A stretch of 64,000 bases of DNA from Podarcis raffonei (GCF_027172205.1 NC_070607.1:71734831-71798830); one strand, 5' to 3'. Counted from the first letter of the stretch, positions 35,721 through 47,425 are shown. Made by a program: numbers and translations. Notes: generated from the sequence alone by a model not told the origin.

Positions 35721-36337
35721 CATTGGTACCTTGGTTCTCAAGCTTAATCCATTCCAGAAGTCCGTTCCAAAACCAAAGCGTTCCAAAACCAAGGCGCGCT
35801 TTCCCATTGAAAGTAATGCAAAACGGATTAATCCGTTCCAGAATGGGTTAATCCGTTTCAAAACAACCCCTAAAAAAAGCAATTTAACATGAATTTTACT
35901 ATCTAACGAGACCATTATCCATAAAATGAAAGCAATAATCAATGTAAGGTACTATAAAATAAATAAGACAGTATTGTAGATGATAAAAATTAAAAATAAT
36001 TTTTTTTCTTATGTGCACTGATGATAGTCATTGTTTGGATGGGGAGCTTTTATCCATTTCTGCAATCACACAATCAATCAATCAGTAGCTGAACTGGGTT
36101 CCAGACAGTCACAAAAACAAATTCACTGAAAAACCCTCAAAAACAAAAGCGCAAAACTTAATCCATTCTGGAAGTCCGTTTGACTTCTGAAATGTTCGAA
36201 AATCAAGATGCCCCGGAAACAGTAGCTGACAGCTGCATCAGACATTCGGCTTCCGAAAATCATTCAAAAACTGGAACACTTACTTCTGGGTTTTCAGCGT
36301 TTGAGAACCAAGGCGTTTGAGAACCAAGGCATCACTG
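35721..36337. mobile_element. Longer Tigger-type element (617 bp) without coding capacity
   Basis: Inverted termini CATTGGTACCTTGGTTCTCA / TTGAGAACCAAGGCATCACTG with a left TA flank (right flank CA). The ends carry repeated 'ttccaaaaccaa' and 'gcgtttgagaaccaagg' subrepeats. Different family from the 230-bp MITEs. No transposase frame. Confidence 0.85.
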
Positions 36338-36392
36338 CACACTATTTCAATAAAGGCAATGTTTGAAGAATATTTGTGCTGCTGCACTTGGG

Positions 36393-36602
36393 CAGTGGCA
36401 GAGGAACCCTCTCTGGCACTGGTGATGCACGTGTGACGTCCGTACGGAGTGTGCATGTGCGGCATCCTGTACAGAGTATGCATGCGCAGCAGCCTGTATG
36501 GACAGCACGAGAGAGCGGCACCCATACTGACTGCGCGCGCACCCCCCAAGAGTGGCACCCAGGGTGGCCCACCCCCTCCGCCCCCCACTTCGTACACCCC
36601 TG
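36393..36602. mobile_element. GC-rich hAT-type MITE with 8-bp target duplication
   Basis: Begins CAGTGGCAGAGG and ends TCGTACACCCCTG. Flanks CACTTGGG (36385-36392) and CACTCGGG (36603-36610) match at 7 of 8 bases. CpG-rich inside (catgcgcagcagcc, ctgcgcgcgcacc). Confidence 0.8.
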
Positions 36603-36639
36603 CACTCGGGTCCTGTCTGCCAGCTTCCCATAGGCATCT

Positions 36640-36705
36640 GGTTGACCATCATGAGAGCAGAATATTGGACTAGATGGGTCTTCTTGAGTTCTTATGTTCT
36701 TATTC
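36640..36705 (+). mobile_element. SINE 3' tail
   Basis: 'aggcatctggttgaccatc' (36632 on), 'ggactagatgggtcttcttg' and repeated 'ttcttatgttctta'. Opposite-strand relative of 34535. Confidence 0.7.
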
Positions 36706-37662
36706 ATGAATATGACCACTACAGTGGTCCAGCAGCTGACCACTACAGAAAACAATTTTGTGTGTGTGTATTTTGAAAATGTATTTAAAGTACAATCAGT
36801 ACTAAAATTTATGCCTATCAGATACTGAAAGTACAATCAGTAATTAAATCTATGGCAATCAGATTACTTTTGCTTTGGTCACACAAGGATTAAATAATTG
36901 CTTTGTGTTACTGCTCCTGAGTGCAGCTGTATTTAAATACTATTTTCAATGAGACATAGAAGTAGAGACTAAAGGCAGAAAAATGGCACCCTTTTCTGCC
37001 TGAAGCAATAACTTCATGTTGATTCCTAGTAAGGCCAGACCTGACTGACACACCTTGAATTCAGGCAACTCCAATTAATTTTTTTGTTAATAAGAAGCTA
37101 ATGAATCTGTTTAATGGCACCAGTGATTCACTTTAAGCTTTCTAATCCAGATAATTTTTATTGGTTTTCATGTAAATACAAGAACAACATATAAACACAG
37201 CAACTTGCCCAGTGATAGATTCTTATTAAGTTTCATATGCAGGACGCAGTCACTTTAAGCTTTCAGCTCTACTGATCTGTCTTTAACCTCTGTACATCTG
37301 TAGATTCCTTCATGGTATCTTATGAAAACAACCACCACTTAATGATGAATAAAACTTTAATTGAAGAAAGATGACAATGACTGAGCCCTTTCAGCACAGA
37401 AAAAAAAGGAAGAGGGACATGATATAAATGTATAGAATTATGTAGAGAAACGCAGTGGTGAGCAATTCTTGACAGATTTGGGACAGACAAAAGAAATTCA
37501 TACAGCACAAAGTTAAGCTATAGAATTCACAGCTAATGGCCACCAACTTGGACAATAGAAGTTCGTTTTTACATCACTTGGGTGCTCCTTCAAAAACGGA
37601 GTAAATGGAAATAAAGGCTCAAACCTTTACCCATTTTCTTGGGGGTAAGCATCATTGAATAA

Positions 37663-37921
37663 GAGCCAGGGTGGCTCAGTGGTTAGAGTGTTGGACTAGG
37701 ACTTGGGAGAACAGGGTTCAAATCCCCGCTCAGCCATGAAACTCACTGGGAGACCTTGGACCAGTCTCTCAGCCTAGCCTACCCCACACGGTTGTTGTGA
37801 GGATATAATAGGGAGGAAGAGAACTATGTATACCTCCTTGAGTTCCTTGGAGGAAAGGCAGGATAAAAAATGCAATAAATAAATAAATAAGTAAGTAAGT
37901 AAATAAATAAATAAATAAATA
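37663..37921 (+). mobile_element. tRNA-derived SINE with AAAT-repeat tail
   Basis: Head 'gtggctcagtggttagagtg' (A box) and 'gggttcaaatcccc' (B box), body 'agccatgaaactcactggga', 'cccacacggttgttgtgagg', tail of AAAT/AAGT repeats (37874-37921). Same family as 7758 and 61760. Confidence 0.9.
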
Positions 37922-37964
37922 TGAAATGCAATGAGAATTAATTCCAAGTAGATATGTATGGGAT

Positions 37965-38103
37965 CTTGTATGTGTGTGTGGCGGTGGAGTTATTATGTTT
38001 ATTTGTTATTATGGTAAGTATACTTGTGCTTTTATATTGTAAACCGCCATGTGATCTTCAGATGAAGGGAGGTATAGAAATTTAATTAACAACAACAACA
38101 ACA
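37965..38103 (+). mobile_element. CR1/L2-type LINE 3' tail
   Basis: 'ttgtaaaccgccatgtgatc' and 'gggaggtatagaaattta' then CAA repeats; the usual 3' end of reptile CR1/L2 LINEs. Confidence 0.7.
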
Positions 38104-39794
38104 TATATGGGAATGTTGACCATCCCCCTTTCCTTCCCTTTCTCTCACCCTGTTATAAGCTGTTCCTATGGTCGGCTTTAGCAGGATCAACTGCATGCAT
38201 GCAGGCTTCCAGAAATCAGCAGAAAGAAGAAGAATAGGAAACAACAAGAACAACACAGGGGCGGGGGGAGGAAGAAGAGGAATGTTTGTAACCCACCAAC
38301 ACAACACAGATCCAGCTCTATGCCAAATTCTTTGTATGTAAAATTGGTGACTGCTTAAGGGGGGAACCTTTCTAGGTGATCAAAAGGTAGTGCAATAAAT
38401 GTGCAGTTGTTGCTTGTCTGTTGCATAACACCCAGAGATCTTCTCTCAAGGTAACATATCAGTTGCACATATATTGCTGTTTCCCAGCACTCCAACCACA
38501 ATATTTTGTCACAGGGCAAATGGGAGTCTTACTTAAGATGTGGGTGGATGAATCTGTCTACCTCCTAGTTTCTACATCACTCATCAACCCTGACCATTTA
38601 GCATGCCGGCTGAGGCTGAAGGATGTTGGAGTCCGCAACATCTAGAGGGTACCATGTTGCTGGAGAGGCCCTCAAAACCCAGAAGGCTTCTATGAACTTC
38701 AAACTTTATTTTATATTCTGCCCGTGACTAACCAAGCTGAAACGTTCAAATGCAGTCATATATTATGGAAATAAGTCCTGGGTTTCAATTTCTTAGTCAC
38801 TCTGTTACACTAGGCAAGTCCCTTTACCACCTAGAGTTTCTGCAATTAACCACACTAAATAATATATATGTTGGCATCTGGTCATGGCGAGGATCCCTTA
38901 CCACATTCTGAGCTTGTGCAAAATGCCATTATCTTACACAACCGGTTTGGAAACTGGTTCTTGCCCTTTGACAGCCTGCCAGTTTGAGAAGTTGAGTTGG
39001 AGGATGGCATGTAAACAAACACATTGGTGGCTGGTGGAAGAAGATGGCGAGAGCTGCTTGTTGGAGGTACTGAGAAGTGGATTTGTTAAGTGACCAGCCA
39101 GGATGGTTAGGAAGGAAGTGGGTCATTTCCAAAGAGGAAGGCAGCAGGGGCGGGCAGGGGGCGGGGCTGATAAAAAGAGGCAGAGAAAGGTCAGTTGGGG
39201 AGACTAGAAGGACTTTGCTTATTCCAGAGGTAGGAAAACTACATAAAGGCTAAGACAAAGGCTATGTTTACATTAGCTGCTTAAAATGCAGCAAGGCCAT
39301 TCCCCACTGCTGTGTTGCACTACACACCAGGGAAGAAGCAGGGCTGTCTTCACCTGATTTGCATTACCTGTTTGGTTTTCCTACTCACGCAACCCCCTCA
39401 AACTCTTATTCATGAAGTTCTCATTGCACATTGCAGTACACACCAAAGGGGTGTGTGTGAGGATTTCTTCACTTGATACATATTACCTGTTTGATTTTCC
39501 CATGACTGCAACTGCAGTAGGTGAAGGGTTACTTCTCAGTGAGTGGCTAGAAGACTGCAGAGTGTAGTTGTATGGAGCCCTCTTTTAAATGCTTGACTCA
39601 CCCAAAGCCAATAGCAATTAAAAACAAACAAAAATTTACATTGCTTCAGGCAGATGTTAAAGGTCCAACTTGGTGACTGTCTGCCGATATGGTTCACAAT
39701 GGCATCACCTTGTTGCATAAGCCACACAATTTGAAATTCATGGATAGTCATTCCAAGATGGGCTGCACTTCATCAGTTATCCTTAAGCCTATAT
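38104..39794. other. Intergenic stretch, nothing recognised
   Basis: Two near-identical phrases ('cccactgctgtgttgcacta' near 39303 and 'cattgcagtacacaccaaag' near 39430) hint at a weak internal repeat but no family. Confidence 0.5.
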
Positions 39795-40078
39795 CTTGCA
39801 TAGAATCATAGAATAGTAGAGTTGGCTGGGACCCCAAGGATCATCTAGTGCAACAACCTACAATGCAGGAATCTCAACTAGAGCATCCATGACAGACAGC
39901 CATCCAACCTCTGCTTAAAAACTTCCAAGGAAGGAGAGTCCACCCCCTTCCAAGAAAGACTGTTCCACTGTTGAACAGATCTTACTGTCAGAAAGTTCTT
40001 CCTGATGTTAGTTGGAATCTTCTGTAACTTGTACAGTATGTACATTTCCAACTGCTTGATCCTAAGCATGTTAAAATC
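39795..40078 (-). mobile_element. CR1 LINE 3' end, minus strand
   Basis: Minus-strand reading gives the CR1 ORF2 C-terminus (NIRKNFLTVRSVQQWNSLSW; DSPSLEVFKQRLDGCL), then the 3' UTR with 'aggttgttgcactagatgat' and the final ATTCTATGATTCTATG-type repeat. 5'-truncated. Confidence 0.88.
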
Positions 40079-40117
40079 CAGCTGAGTTCAGTGGGACTTA
40101 CTTAGCATCACTGACTC

Positions 40118-40492
40118 TTGATTTCATTAATACTGGCTAGGTTTGGGAGAGGAGGAGAGCTCCTTGGTGATGCTGGGGCAGAGCTCAGCACCTTTTCTGC
40201 ATCCGGGGTGAAGAAACTCCAACAGGGATGTGGTGGCAAATTCTTAAGTGCAAGTGATCTTCACGACAAGCCCGATAACCTGATCCTCGACGCCATGTTT
40301 CGTGCCAGACTATGCAACAAAAGTGAGCGTTTGATCAATGCAGACATTATGGCTTTGATGCCAAGTCAGCATTATTCACACTCCCAAAGGCCACTTTGTT
40401 TAACATTCAACCTTATGAAGAGTTCTGGCAGGCTCAAACAGTTGCTCACTGTTGGTCATAATCAAAGAGATTTTGGGAAATCTTTAAAGTAA
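40118..40492 (+). other. Unassigned 124-codon reading frame
   Basis: Open frame ending just before the BovB fragment. No transmembrane segment, signal peptide or motif that I know; composition is mixed (for example LHDKPDNLILDAMFRARLCN). It is longer than chance frames around it but lacks any conservation evidence, so I do not call it a gene. Confidence 0.2.
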
Positions 40493-40518
40493 AAGTGGCA
40501 GTTTAACCCTCACTCATG

Positions 40519-40552
40519 CGTTTTTATGCAGCCTAGGTTTTTATGCAGCTTA
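40519..40552 (+). repeat. 17-bp tandem duplication at the BovB 5' edge
   Basis: 'tttttatgcagcctagg' is followed directly by 'tttttatgcagcttagg', one base different. It abuts the point where BovB-like coding begins. Confidence 0.8.
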
Positions 40553-41568
40553 GGCTGATCACCTCATCTGTCTCCTGAGAAATCTCTATGTGGGACAAGA
40601 AGCTACAGTTAGAACTGGATATGGAACAACTGATTGGTTCAAAATTGGGAAAGGAGTACGGCAAGGCTGTATATTGTCTCCCTGCTTATTTAACTTATAT
40701 GCAGAATTCATCATGTGAAAGGCTGGGCTGGATGAATCGCAAGCCGGAAAAAAGATCGCCGGAAGAAATATCAACAACCTCAGATATGCAGATGACACAA
40801 CCTTGATGGCAGAAAGTGAGGAGGAATTAAAGAACCTTTTAATGAGGGTGAAAGAGGAGAGCGCAAAATATGGTCTGAAGCTCAACATCAAAAAAACGAA
40901 GATCATGGCCACTGGGCCCATCACCTCCTGGCAAATAGAAGGGGAAGAAATGGAGGCAGTGAGAGATTTTACTTTCTTGGGCTCTGTGATCACTGCAGAT
41001 GGTGACAGCAGTCACGAAATTAAAAGATGCCTGCTCCTTGGGAGAAAGGTGATAGCAAACCTAGACAGCATCTTAAAAAGCAGAGACATCACCTTACCAA
41101 CAAAGGTCCGTATAGTTAAAACCATGGTTTTCCCAGTAGTGATGTATGGAAGTGAGAGCTTGACCATAAAGAAGGCTGATCGCCGAAGAATTGATTCTTT
41201 TGAATTATGGTGCTGGAGGAGACTCTTGAGAGTTCCATGGACTGCAAGAAGATCAAACCTATGCATTCTGAAGGAAATCAGCCCTGAGTGCTCACTGGAA
41301 GGACAGATCGTGAAGCTGAGGCTCCAATACTTTGGCCACCTCATGAGAAGAGAAGACTCCCTGGAAAAGAACCTGATGTTGGGAAAGATGGAGGGCACTA
41401 GGAGAAGGGGACAACAGAGGACGAGATGGTTGGACAGTGTTCTCGAAGCTACAAACATGAGTCTGACCAAACTGCGGGAGGCAGTGGAAGACAGGAGTGC
41501 CTGGCGTGCTCTGGTCCATGGGGTCACGAAGAGTCGGACGCGACTAAACGACTAAACAACAACAACAA
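40551..41568 (+). mobile_element. BovB (RTE) LINE, 1-kb fragment with reverse-transcriptase core
   Basis: One frame (codons starting at positions divisible by 3) runs from about 40554 to the stop at 41553-41555: DHLICLLRNLYVGQ, then GTTDWFKIGKGVRQGCILSP, catalytic YADD at 40785-40796, then the BovB thumb and C-terminus (ELWCWRRLLRVPWTARRSN; HGVTKSRTRLND). A single TGA interrupts it at 40716, which looks like CpG decay of an Arg CGA codon. The 3' end is 'cgactaaacgactaaacaac' plus AAC repeats. Lacks the endonuclease half, so it cannot move by itself. BovB is known for jumping between reptiles and other animals. Confidence 0.93.
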
Positions 41569-42124
41569 GGCTTGCAAAGGTACAGACTTTGTAAATGAAT
41601 TGACCGCTTTGTACATGCCAGCTGATACACAGAACAGGTTTGCAATTGTCAAAATTAAATCCTGGAGTAGGTTTCCCAACAACAAATTCATCCACCTGTC
41701 TCTTCAAATATATGGTTGCAAGAAGCAAATCACCACCACCTGTGTATTAATGTCAGCAAAGCCCTATTGAAGTTCATGGGATTGCTGATAGATAACTCTG
41801 AAACAGCTGTTGTGTGGATGGCTCGCATACTTTGCTAATGTGCTGCAGTATATTGCAACTTCATTAACCATAGTAGCAGTGTATTCTGTTAACAACAACT
41901 TTACTTGGAAGTAAGCCTCACTAAGCTTAGTGGGCTTACTCCCAATTGTTATGACTTACCATTAATTATGATAATCGTCAAATTACTAGTTATGCTAAAT
42001 GCTCATTAAGAAAAGAGACTGGTGAACGATTGCAATCAAGTGTCTTGTTTATCTCTGTGTAACAACCAATAAATGAGGATAATAATACCACTAGAAAAAT
42101 GTAGAACTTTTCGAAGTGTGTAAA
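41569..42124. other. Intergenic stretch, nothing recognised
   Basis: Contains small palindromic phrases ('taagcctcactaagcttagtgggcttac' region near 41912-41940) but no gene. Confidence 0.5.
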
Positions 42125-42268
42125 GCAGGGATGGGGGTAGCTGTGGCCCTCAAAATATTCCTTGACCAGAACTCCCATGAACCCTGACCACTGCATTTGC
42201 TGGCTGGAACTGATGGGACTTTGAGTCCAACATCTTCTGAAGGGTCACAGCGGTTTTCCATCTCTGGG
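42125..42268. mobile_element. hAT-like palindromic MITE
   Basis: 'gcagggatgggggtagctgt', 'aactcccatgaaccctgacc', 'tgctggctggaactgatggg', 'gagtccaacatcttctgaag' and a mirrored end 'ggttttccatctctgggg'. Confidence 0.75.
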
Positions 42269-42694
42269 GCAAATTTTTGCTACTCCTCCAAATACTCCCA
42301 TGACATTAGTAGGCTCTTGTGGTCTTCAGTGAGATGCCAACCTGACCTACAGGTGATCAAAGGCTCTGTACATCTGTGGCCTTTGAAACATGTAGAGGTC
42401 ATATTTTTTTTTGCAGAGCACTTTTCTGCTGTTTGTAATTGCACACACTTTGATGCAATAACGTCATCTAAAGCGGCAGCTACCACCTGTGCTGTCTGTA
42501 CACACAGGTGGGCATGTTTTCAAACTGTCTCACAATGGTGTTTTCTAATTCCTGTTCCCTGTGACGTGTGGGCTCATTCGACAGGGGCTAGGGCTTTCCA
42601 AGTTATCTAGACAGCGTGAGAAACAGAAGTTCCCTGCACCACTTCCCACGGCACCCGGATAGCAGAAAATGAACTCAAGTCAAAGGCTGTGTAC

Positions 42695-42845
42695 ACACCC
42701 TATATGTAAATCACATTTAAAGCATGTGACTTCCCCAAAGAATCCTGGAAATTGTAGTTTCCTTCCCTCACGGAGCTACAATTCCCAGCACCTTGAACAA
42801 ACTACAGTTCCTGAGATTCTTTGGGGGAAGTCATATGTCAGACAC
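42695..42845. repeat. Palindromic MITE ('caaagaatcctggaa' family)
   Basis: 'atttaaagcatgtgacttcc', 'aaagaatcctggaaattgta', 'gagctacaattcccagca', 'caaactacagttcctgagat', 'ctttgggggaagtcatatg'. Inverted halves around the tag 'tccctcacgg'. Confidence 0.7.
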
Positions 42846-43974
42846 CAGAAGGCAAATGTTAACCTGTTCAAAAAGTATCTGCAGGTTACTGTACAGATCC
42901 TGTTTTCCCTTCATTTTTCAAGTGATTAAGAGATTATTCCCCCACCCCACTTACCCAGCCTGTTCCTCCCCTTCACCACATGTGCCTTTTTTATCCATTT
43001 GCCAACTCCCTGTCTCACCCTTGCTCACTTGGGACAACAATTCAGCCATACACAATGCGGCTCTGTGAGCTCCTACAGCAACAATGGGAACCTGTTCAGC
43101 AACTCACACCACCTGACAACCCCGTCATGTTCCTTGGCTGTGGCTCTTATAATTGCCGGGTGCTCTGATTTTGACAAGGGGAAAATAAGTCATGCTTGTG
43201 ACGCAATCGTGTAAGCGAAGAGTTGTGTCATGGCTGTTACTGACAGAAGCAAACAAATCAAAATTGCGGAAGACGTTCTTAAGAGAAGTTAGGGGCTTGA
43301 GAGGTTGTTGTATGCGGGCCCATCCTCTGTTGCTAGGCAACTTCAATTCATTTCAGTAGAATGAATCCAGTTGGTGGATTTGCACTTGCATTTCACCAGG
43401 GCTAATATGATGCTATAACTGTGCCTTCCAGAAATGATGGATTCATGTGCCGCTTAGTAGCGTGAACAAAGATATTCTAAAAAGAATGCTTGGCAAGTTC
43501 CATCTAATGCTTAGTCAACGACACTTCAATTTTGTGCAAGCTTAACTGGGTGTGAGTTTCACTGAACTTAATAAGACAGCTTACTATGAATAAACATTCC
43601 CAGAATTGTGTTTTAAATGGACTTTACTCTTCTTCTTTTTAATCTAATTGCCATCACACTCACACATTCTCAACAGAAATCCAGAAGAAATATTCCCTGC
43701 ACATTTAGCAATTCTGATCCCTTTTCCCCCTGGCCATTTGTGACCATTTTATTCAATAAGAATTGCAGGGCAACTATTGCAGCAAGAGACAAGGTATTAA
43801 AAATGGAGGGCTGCCGTCTGACGCACGCTGAAAGTTTGGAAAATACAGACCTAAGAAATCTTTTCAACATTTCTTTTCCTTCAGGTCTGAGCCATGAAGG
43901 TGTCATTGTTGTTGTTTTTATGTAGATAGTGTGTATCCTCACTGCACATGACACTTACAGCATAAGCAAAAACT
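42846..43974. other. Intergenic stretch, nothing recognised
   Basis: No supported gene or repeat. Confidence 0.5.
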
Positions 43975-44253
43975 CAGGGCTCGACTAAGGCATTTTGCTA
44001 CTTGAGGCAATAGATAAGATGGCGTCATCACAATGCCATGTATAGAAGCTGACCAAGGTTTCCAGTCAAATCTTTCTTCAACAGTGGTGACAGGACAGCA
44101 TTCAACAATATATATGAGTGCAGCAGGCTAGCTTTGGGGGTGCAAGGAAGCTGTGTGGTACATCTTCCAGTGCCTGCCATCGCTGCTGCCTATCCCCAGA
44201 AACTGCTGCCTGAGATGGACGCCTCACTCTGCCTACCTGTAGGACTGACCCTG
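43975..44253. mobile_element. hAT-like MITE (CAGGGC... family)
   Basis: Starts CAGGGCTCGAC and ends GGACTGACCCTG; internal 'ttttgctacttgaggcaa' and 'ctgctgcctgagatgg'. Relatives at 23361 and 57717. Confidence 0.65.
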
Positions 44254-44705
44254 TTAGAAATTATAACAAAAAAAGGGCAAGACCTGGTCCCAAAGTGCAT
44301 ACAATTTAAAGTACTCCTAGGAGTGATATCAGGTTCAAAATGTGTCCTGCTGATCCTGGTAGCATCAACATGGGTTAACTAGACTCGACCCAGTACTCCT
44401 GGCACCTTCCAGAACTTCTAGATCTGTCTGATCCCTGACTCATAAGCATGTAACAGAAAGGGGTGTGCTACACCCAGATGGCCAAATTCTCAACCATCTA
44501 TTTCCTCATTTTATTCCAGTTTCTGTCTGGGCTCCTTAAAGACAGGACTGGCTTTGTCAGTGCTGCAATCTGCTTTTTCATCTCAGACAAACAACCTTTC
44601 ATATGGAGGGCTGCCCTCTGTGGAGTAGGACACATGGCCACAACATGACTTTAAGTGTCTCCCTTCCACAGGGACTGTAGGGTTGGAAACACTGATTACT
44701 TTCCC

Positions 44706-44863
44706 GCTGCAGTGGTACCTACTTATCTACTTGCATTGGCGTGCTTTTGAACTGCTAGGTTGGCAGGAGCTGGGACAGAGCAACAGGAGCTCACCCCATG
44801 GCGGGGATTCGAACCACCAACCTTCTGATTGGCAAGCCCAAGAGGCTCAATGGTTTAGACTGA
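44706..44863 (-). mobile_element. Sauria-type SINE, minus strand, head part only
   Basis: Minus-strand 'aaaccattgagcctcttggg', 'ggttcgaatccccgcc' (B box), 'ctgctcctgccaa'-like body ('cagctcctgccaacctagca') and 'caagtagataagtaggtacc'. The body and tail beyond are missing. Confidence 0.88.
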
Positions 44864-45214
44864 TGGTATTCAATTTTTTTACAACTAGGGTAGCAAATCT
44901 GGCCAGTGTTGTACAAGCAGAGGACTAGGCAGTGAGTTGCAGTGAGGCTGTTAACCATTTTGCCTGTAGTCCTGAGGCACACCCAGAGAAATTCAAAACT
45001 GCCTCCCCCTGAATCAGCAAGGGGAAAGATCCAAGGTCGAACACTGCAATATTGTACACCCCACATCCATAAACCAAAGGGCATTTACTGAAACAGGCAG
45101 ATCAAAAGTTATTTATTGAACAATCCTAACTGAAAATGCTGTTTTCACACCTGTGCCTATTTACTTTTCCTATGGCGCCTTGTGAAAAGCCTAGAGGATG
45201 GATTGATTGGTGTG

Positions 45215-45303
45215 TGTTTCAGTTGCATCTCTTTTTAATTCATATTGTGAACTGCCTTGGGTCCTAAGACAATTGTGACTACTTTTGGTAATAAAAAAAA
45301 TGA
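45215..45303 (+). mobile_element. LINE-type 3' tail
   Basis: 'ttgtgaactgccttgggtcc' followed by an A-rich end; typical CR1/L2 3' terminal phrase. Confidence 0.55.
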
Positions 45304-45632
45304 CAGGTGACCCCTCCTCGTTTTTACCAAAAGTAAAAGTAAAGTAAATATATACCATTTAATATATATTTGATATGCATTTGATCTTATTTTTAAAGTT
45401 TCTTTTAGGGTACTGTGTGACCTATGTATGTGACTGTCCCATTGCTGCTGATCTCATGAAGCAAGTTTCGAGACTCCCTCCTCTACATAAAGTGTGGGTG
45501 CTGATCCTAAATGCTCGGGGCTGTATGTGCATGTATGGAGAGCCCGTCTGTAGATTTAGTCCCTGTGACATCCGGGCTAGGTGTTTGAAATATTTTTTTC
45601 AAACCTTACAGTGATGCTTTTACTATTTGCAT

Positions 45633-45687
45633 GTCCATGGGGTCACGAAGAGTCGGACATGACTAAATGACTAAACAACAACAACAG
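45633..45687 (+). mobile_element. Very short BovB 3' end
   Basis: Only the last 55 bases of the BovB 3' end ('ggggtcacgaagagtcggac' and 'gactaaatgactaaac', AAC repeats). A severely 5'-truncated insertion. Confidence 0.88.
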
Positions 45688-45787
45688 CATGGCCCATAGA
45701 TCTTTGCTTTCATAACATAGATGTACTAAATGATCATTTGGGCCCCAAATGACTACTTTTCCAATGGTTCTGTGGTGTAAGCTGCTC

Positions 45788-45832
45788 CTTTCCTTCCTTC
45801 CTTCCTTCCTTCCTTCCTTCCTTCCTTCCTTC

Positions 45833-45879
<47 letters not shown>

Positions 45880-45880
45880 G
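45788..45880. repeat. Compound microsatellite (TTCC)n(TTTC)n
   Basis: About 12 TTCC units pass directly into about 11 TTTC units; a polypyrimidine tract of over 90 bases. Confidence 0.97.
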
Positions 45881-46079
45881 TATGCCAGGGGATACTAGCT
45901 ATAGCCCTATTCACTTGGAAAATGATTTTTCAGGTTGCAACAGAGAGACTAACTTTCTGCATATTATGGCCATGCCTTGGAAGAGTTGGTCATGGGATTA
46001 ACTACAAGTATGGCGATCTTGGAATTAATCCTGTACGGTGCCCATGATCTGGTACAAAATATAATTCTTGTTTAACTGA

Positions 46080-47235
46080 TCAGGAAGAGTGATCAAAGTG
46101 ACATTGAATGTAACATATACATAAGTGACAAGTTGTCCAGGAAGTCGTTTTTAATTTCAAAAGGGGAAACTCCTTCAAACTGAAGTGGTTAATTAAAATG
46201 AGGTTGAAAGGGAGATTCAAGAAGCTCAAATCCCTTCAGGATGTCTGGAGGTCTTTTAAAACCATGATAAGATAATAGAAGCTTAGACAGAATGTATACT
46301 ACAGATTAGGGAAGGTACAAGTACAAATAATTCCAAGAGGATGCAATTACAGCTAACAAAGAGAGTCAAGGAAGCTAAAAAAAGGCAAGAGTGGTTCCTC
46401 TGAAAAATGGAAGTCTTGCCCAAGTGAAGAAAACAAGAAAAAACACCAAAAAACCTGGAAACTGACAGTAAGATTTGTGTGTATGTGTGTGCGCGTGTGT
46501 GTGTAAAAACCATTGATAAAGCAGCAAATTAAAAAATCTTTAAGTACATTCAGAGTATGAAATCAACAAGGGGTGGTAGTGGTGGTATGAAAGGGCTGCT
46601 GTAGAAAGAAAGGGAAATTGTACAGACATTGAATTAATTATTTGCATTGGTTTTAACTGTGGGAGATGTTGGACAGACACCTGGATTATTGGGAAAGAGC
46701 TGTTTTAAGAAATAAATTGAGATGACATGACAAGCGATGAAGCTCTAGGGCACAGATGGGAAACATGTGGCCCTCCAGATGTTGGACTCCAACTCCACCA
46801 GCCCCGGCTAGCATGGCCAATGGTCAATGATGATGGGAGCCGTAGTCCAGCAATGCCTGGAAGGCCACTTGCTCCCCACTTCTGCTCTGTGGCTAATTGG
46901 AATTTGGAAATTAGCAAGTTGATTATACACCCAAGAGTTCTGAAGGCCTTCCAATGCAAAACTGCTGACCTCCTGGCAGAAATATGCATCTTGTCATTAA
47001 GATCAGCCTCTTTGCTGGAGGACTGGAAGATAGCCAAGGAAACACTGAAGGGATTGTGTGGGGGATGGGGAGACAGGAAATTAACACACTGTTTAACTTA
47101 ATGTCTCTCCTGAGTAAATTGGTTGAGCACATTATTAAAACCAGAATGATTAAACATATAAATAAGCAAGGCTTGCTGAGGAAATCTTTTTGAGATGTCA
47201 ACAAGCACATGGGTAAGGGCAAGCTGGTAGAGATG
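46080..47235 (+). mobile_element. Decayed LINE reverse-transcriptase region (CR1-like)
   Basis: Frame pieces read DLLAEICILS...EDWKIAK and, in another frame, LMSLLSKLVEHIIKTRMIKH; these match the region before and at RT motif 1 of CR1-type LINEs (EDWKIANV; RPVSLTS...GKI-E-II). Upstream to about 46080 the sequence also looks like part of such an ORF. Several frame changes; a MITE (46752) and a GT run (46478-46504) interrupt it. Confidence 0.65.
46752..46885. mobile_element. hAT-like palindromic MITE nested in the LINE
   Basis: 'cagatgggaaacatgtggcc', 'ctccagatgttggactccaa', 'catggccaatggtcaatgat', 'ccgtagtccagcaatgcctg' and mirrored end 'ggccacttgctccccact'. No convincing duplication. Confidence 0.8.
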
Positions 47236-47335
47236 ACACATTTGAGACACACTGATTTTCCAGAGCCTATTTATTGTTTTTATGTCGTTCCATTTATTTT
47301 TATTTCATTTATAAAATGTCATGGTAAAAACAATT

Positions 47336-47425
47336 CCAATAATAAATTTTTATTTGTATCCCGCCCTCCCATGCCAAAGTCGGGCTCAGAGTGGCCAACA
47401 TCATGTAAATAAGACAAAACCATTT
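47336..47425 (-). mobile_element. LINE 3' UTR fragment
   Basis: 'ttttatttgtatcccgccct' and 'cgggctcagagtggccaac' resemble CR1/L2 3' UTR pieces (compare 11068, 26480). Confidence 0.55.

Noticed and set aside
40803-41555. 250-codon frame as a host gene
   Set aside because: It is the C-terminal part of BovB reverse transcriptase, continuous upstream with the YADD motif.
43617-43925. Possible secreted peptide (hydrophobic start, 102 codons)
   Set aside because: Weak hydrophobic start only; no cleavage-site, splice or conservation support.
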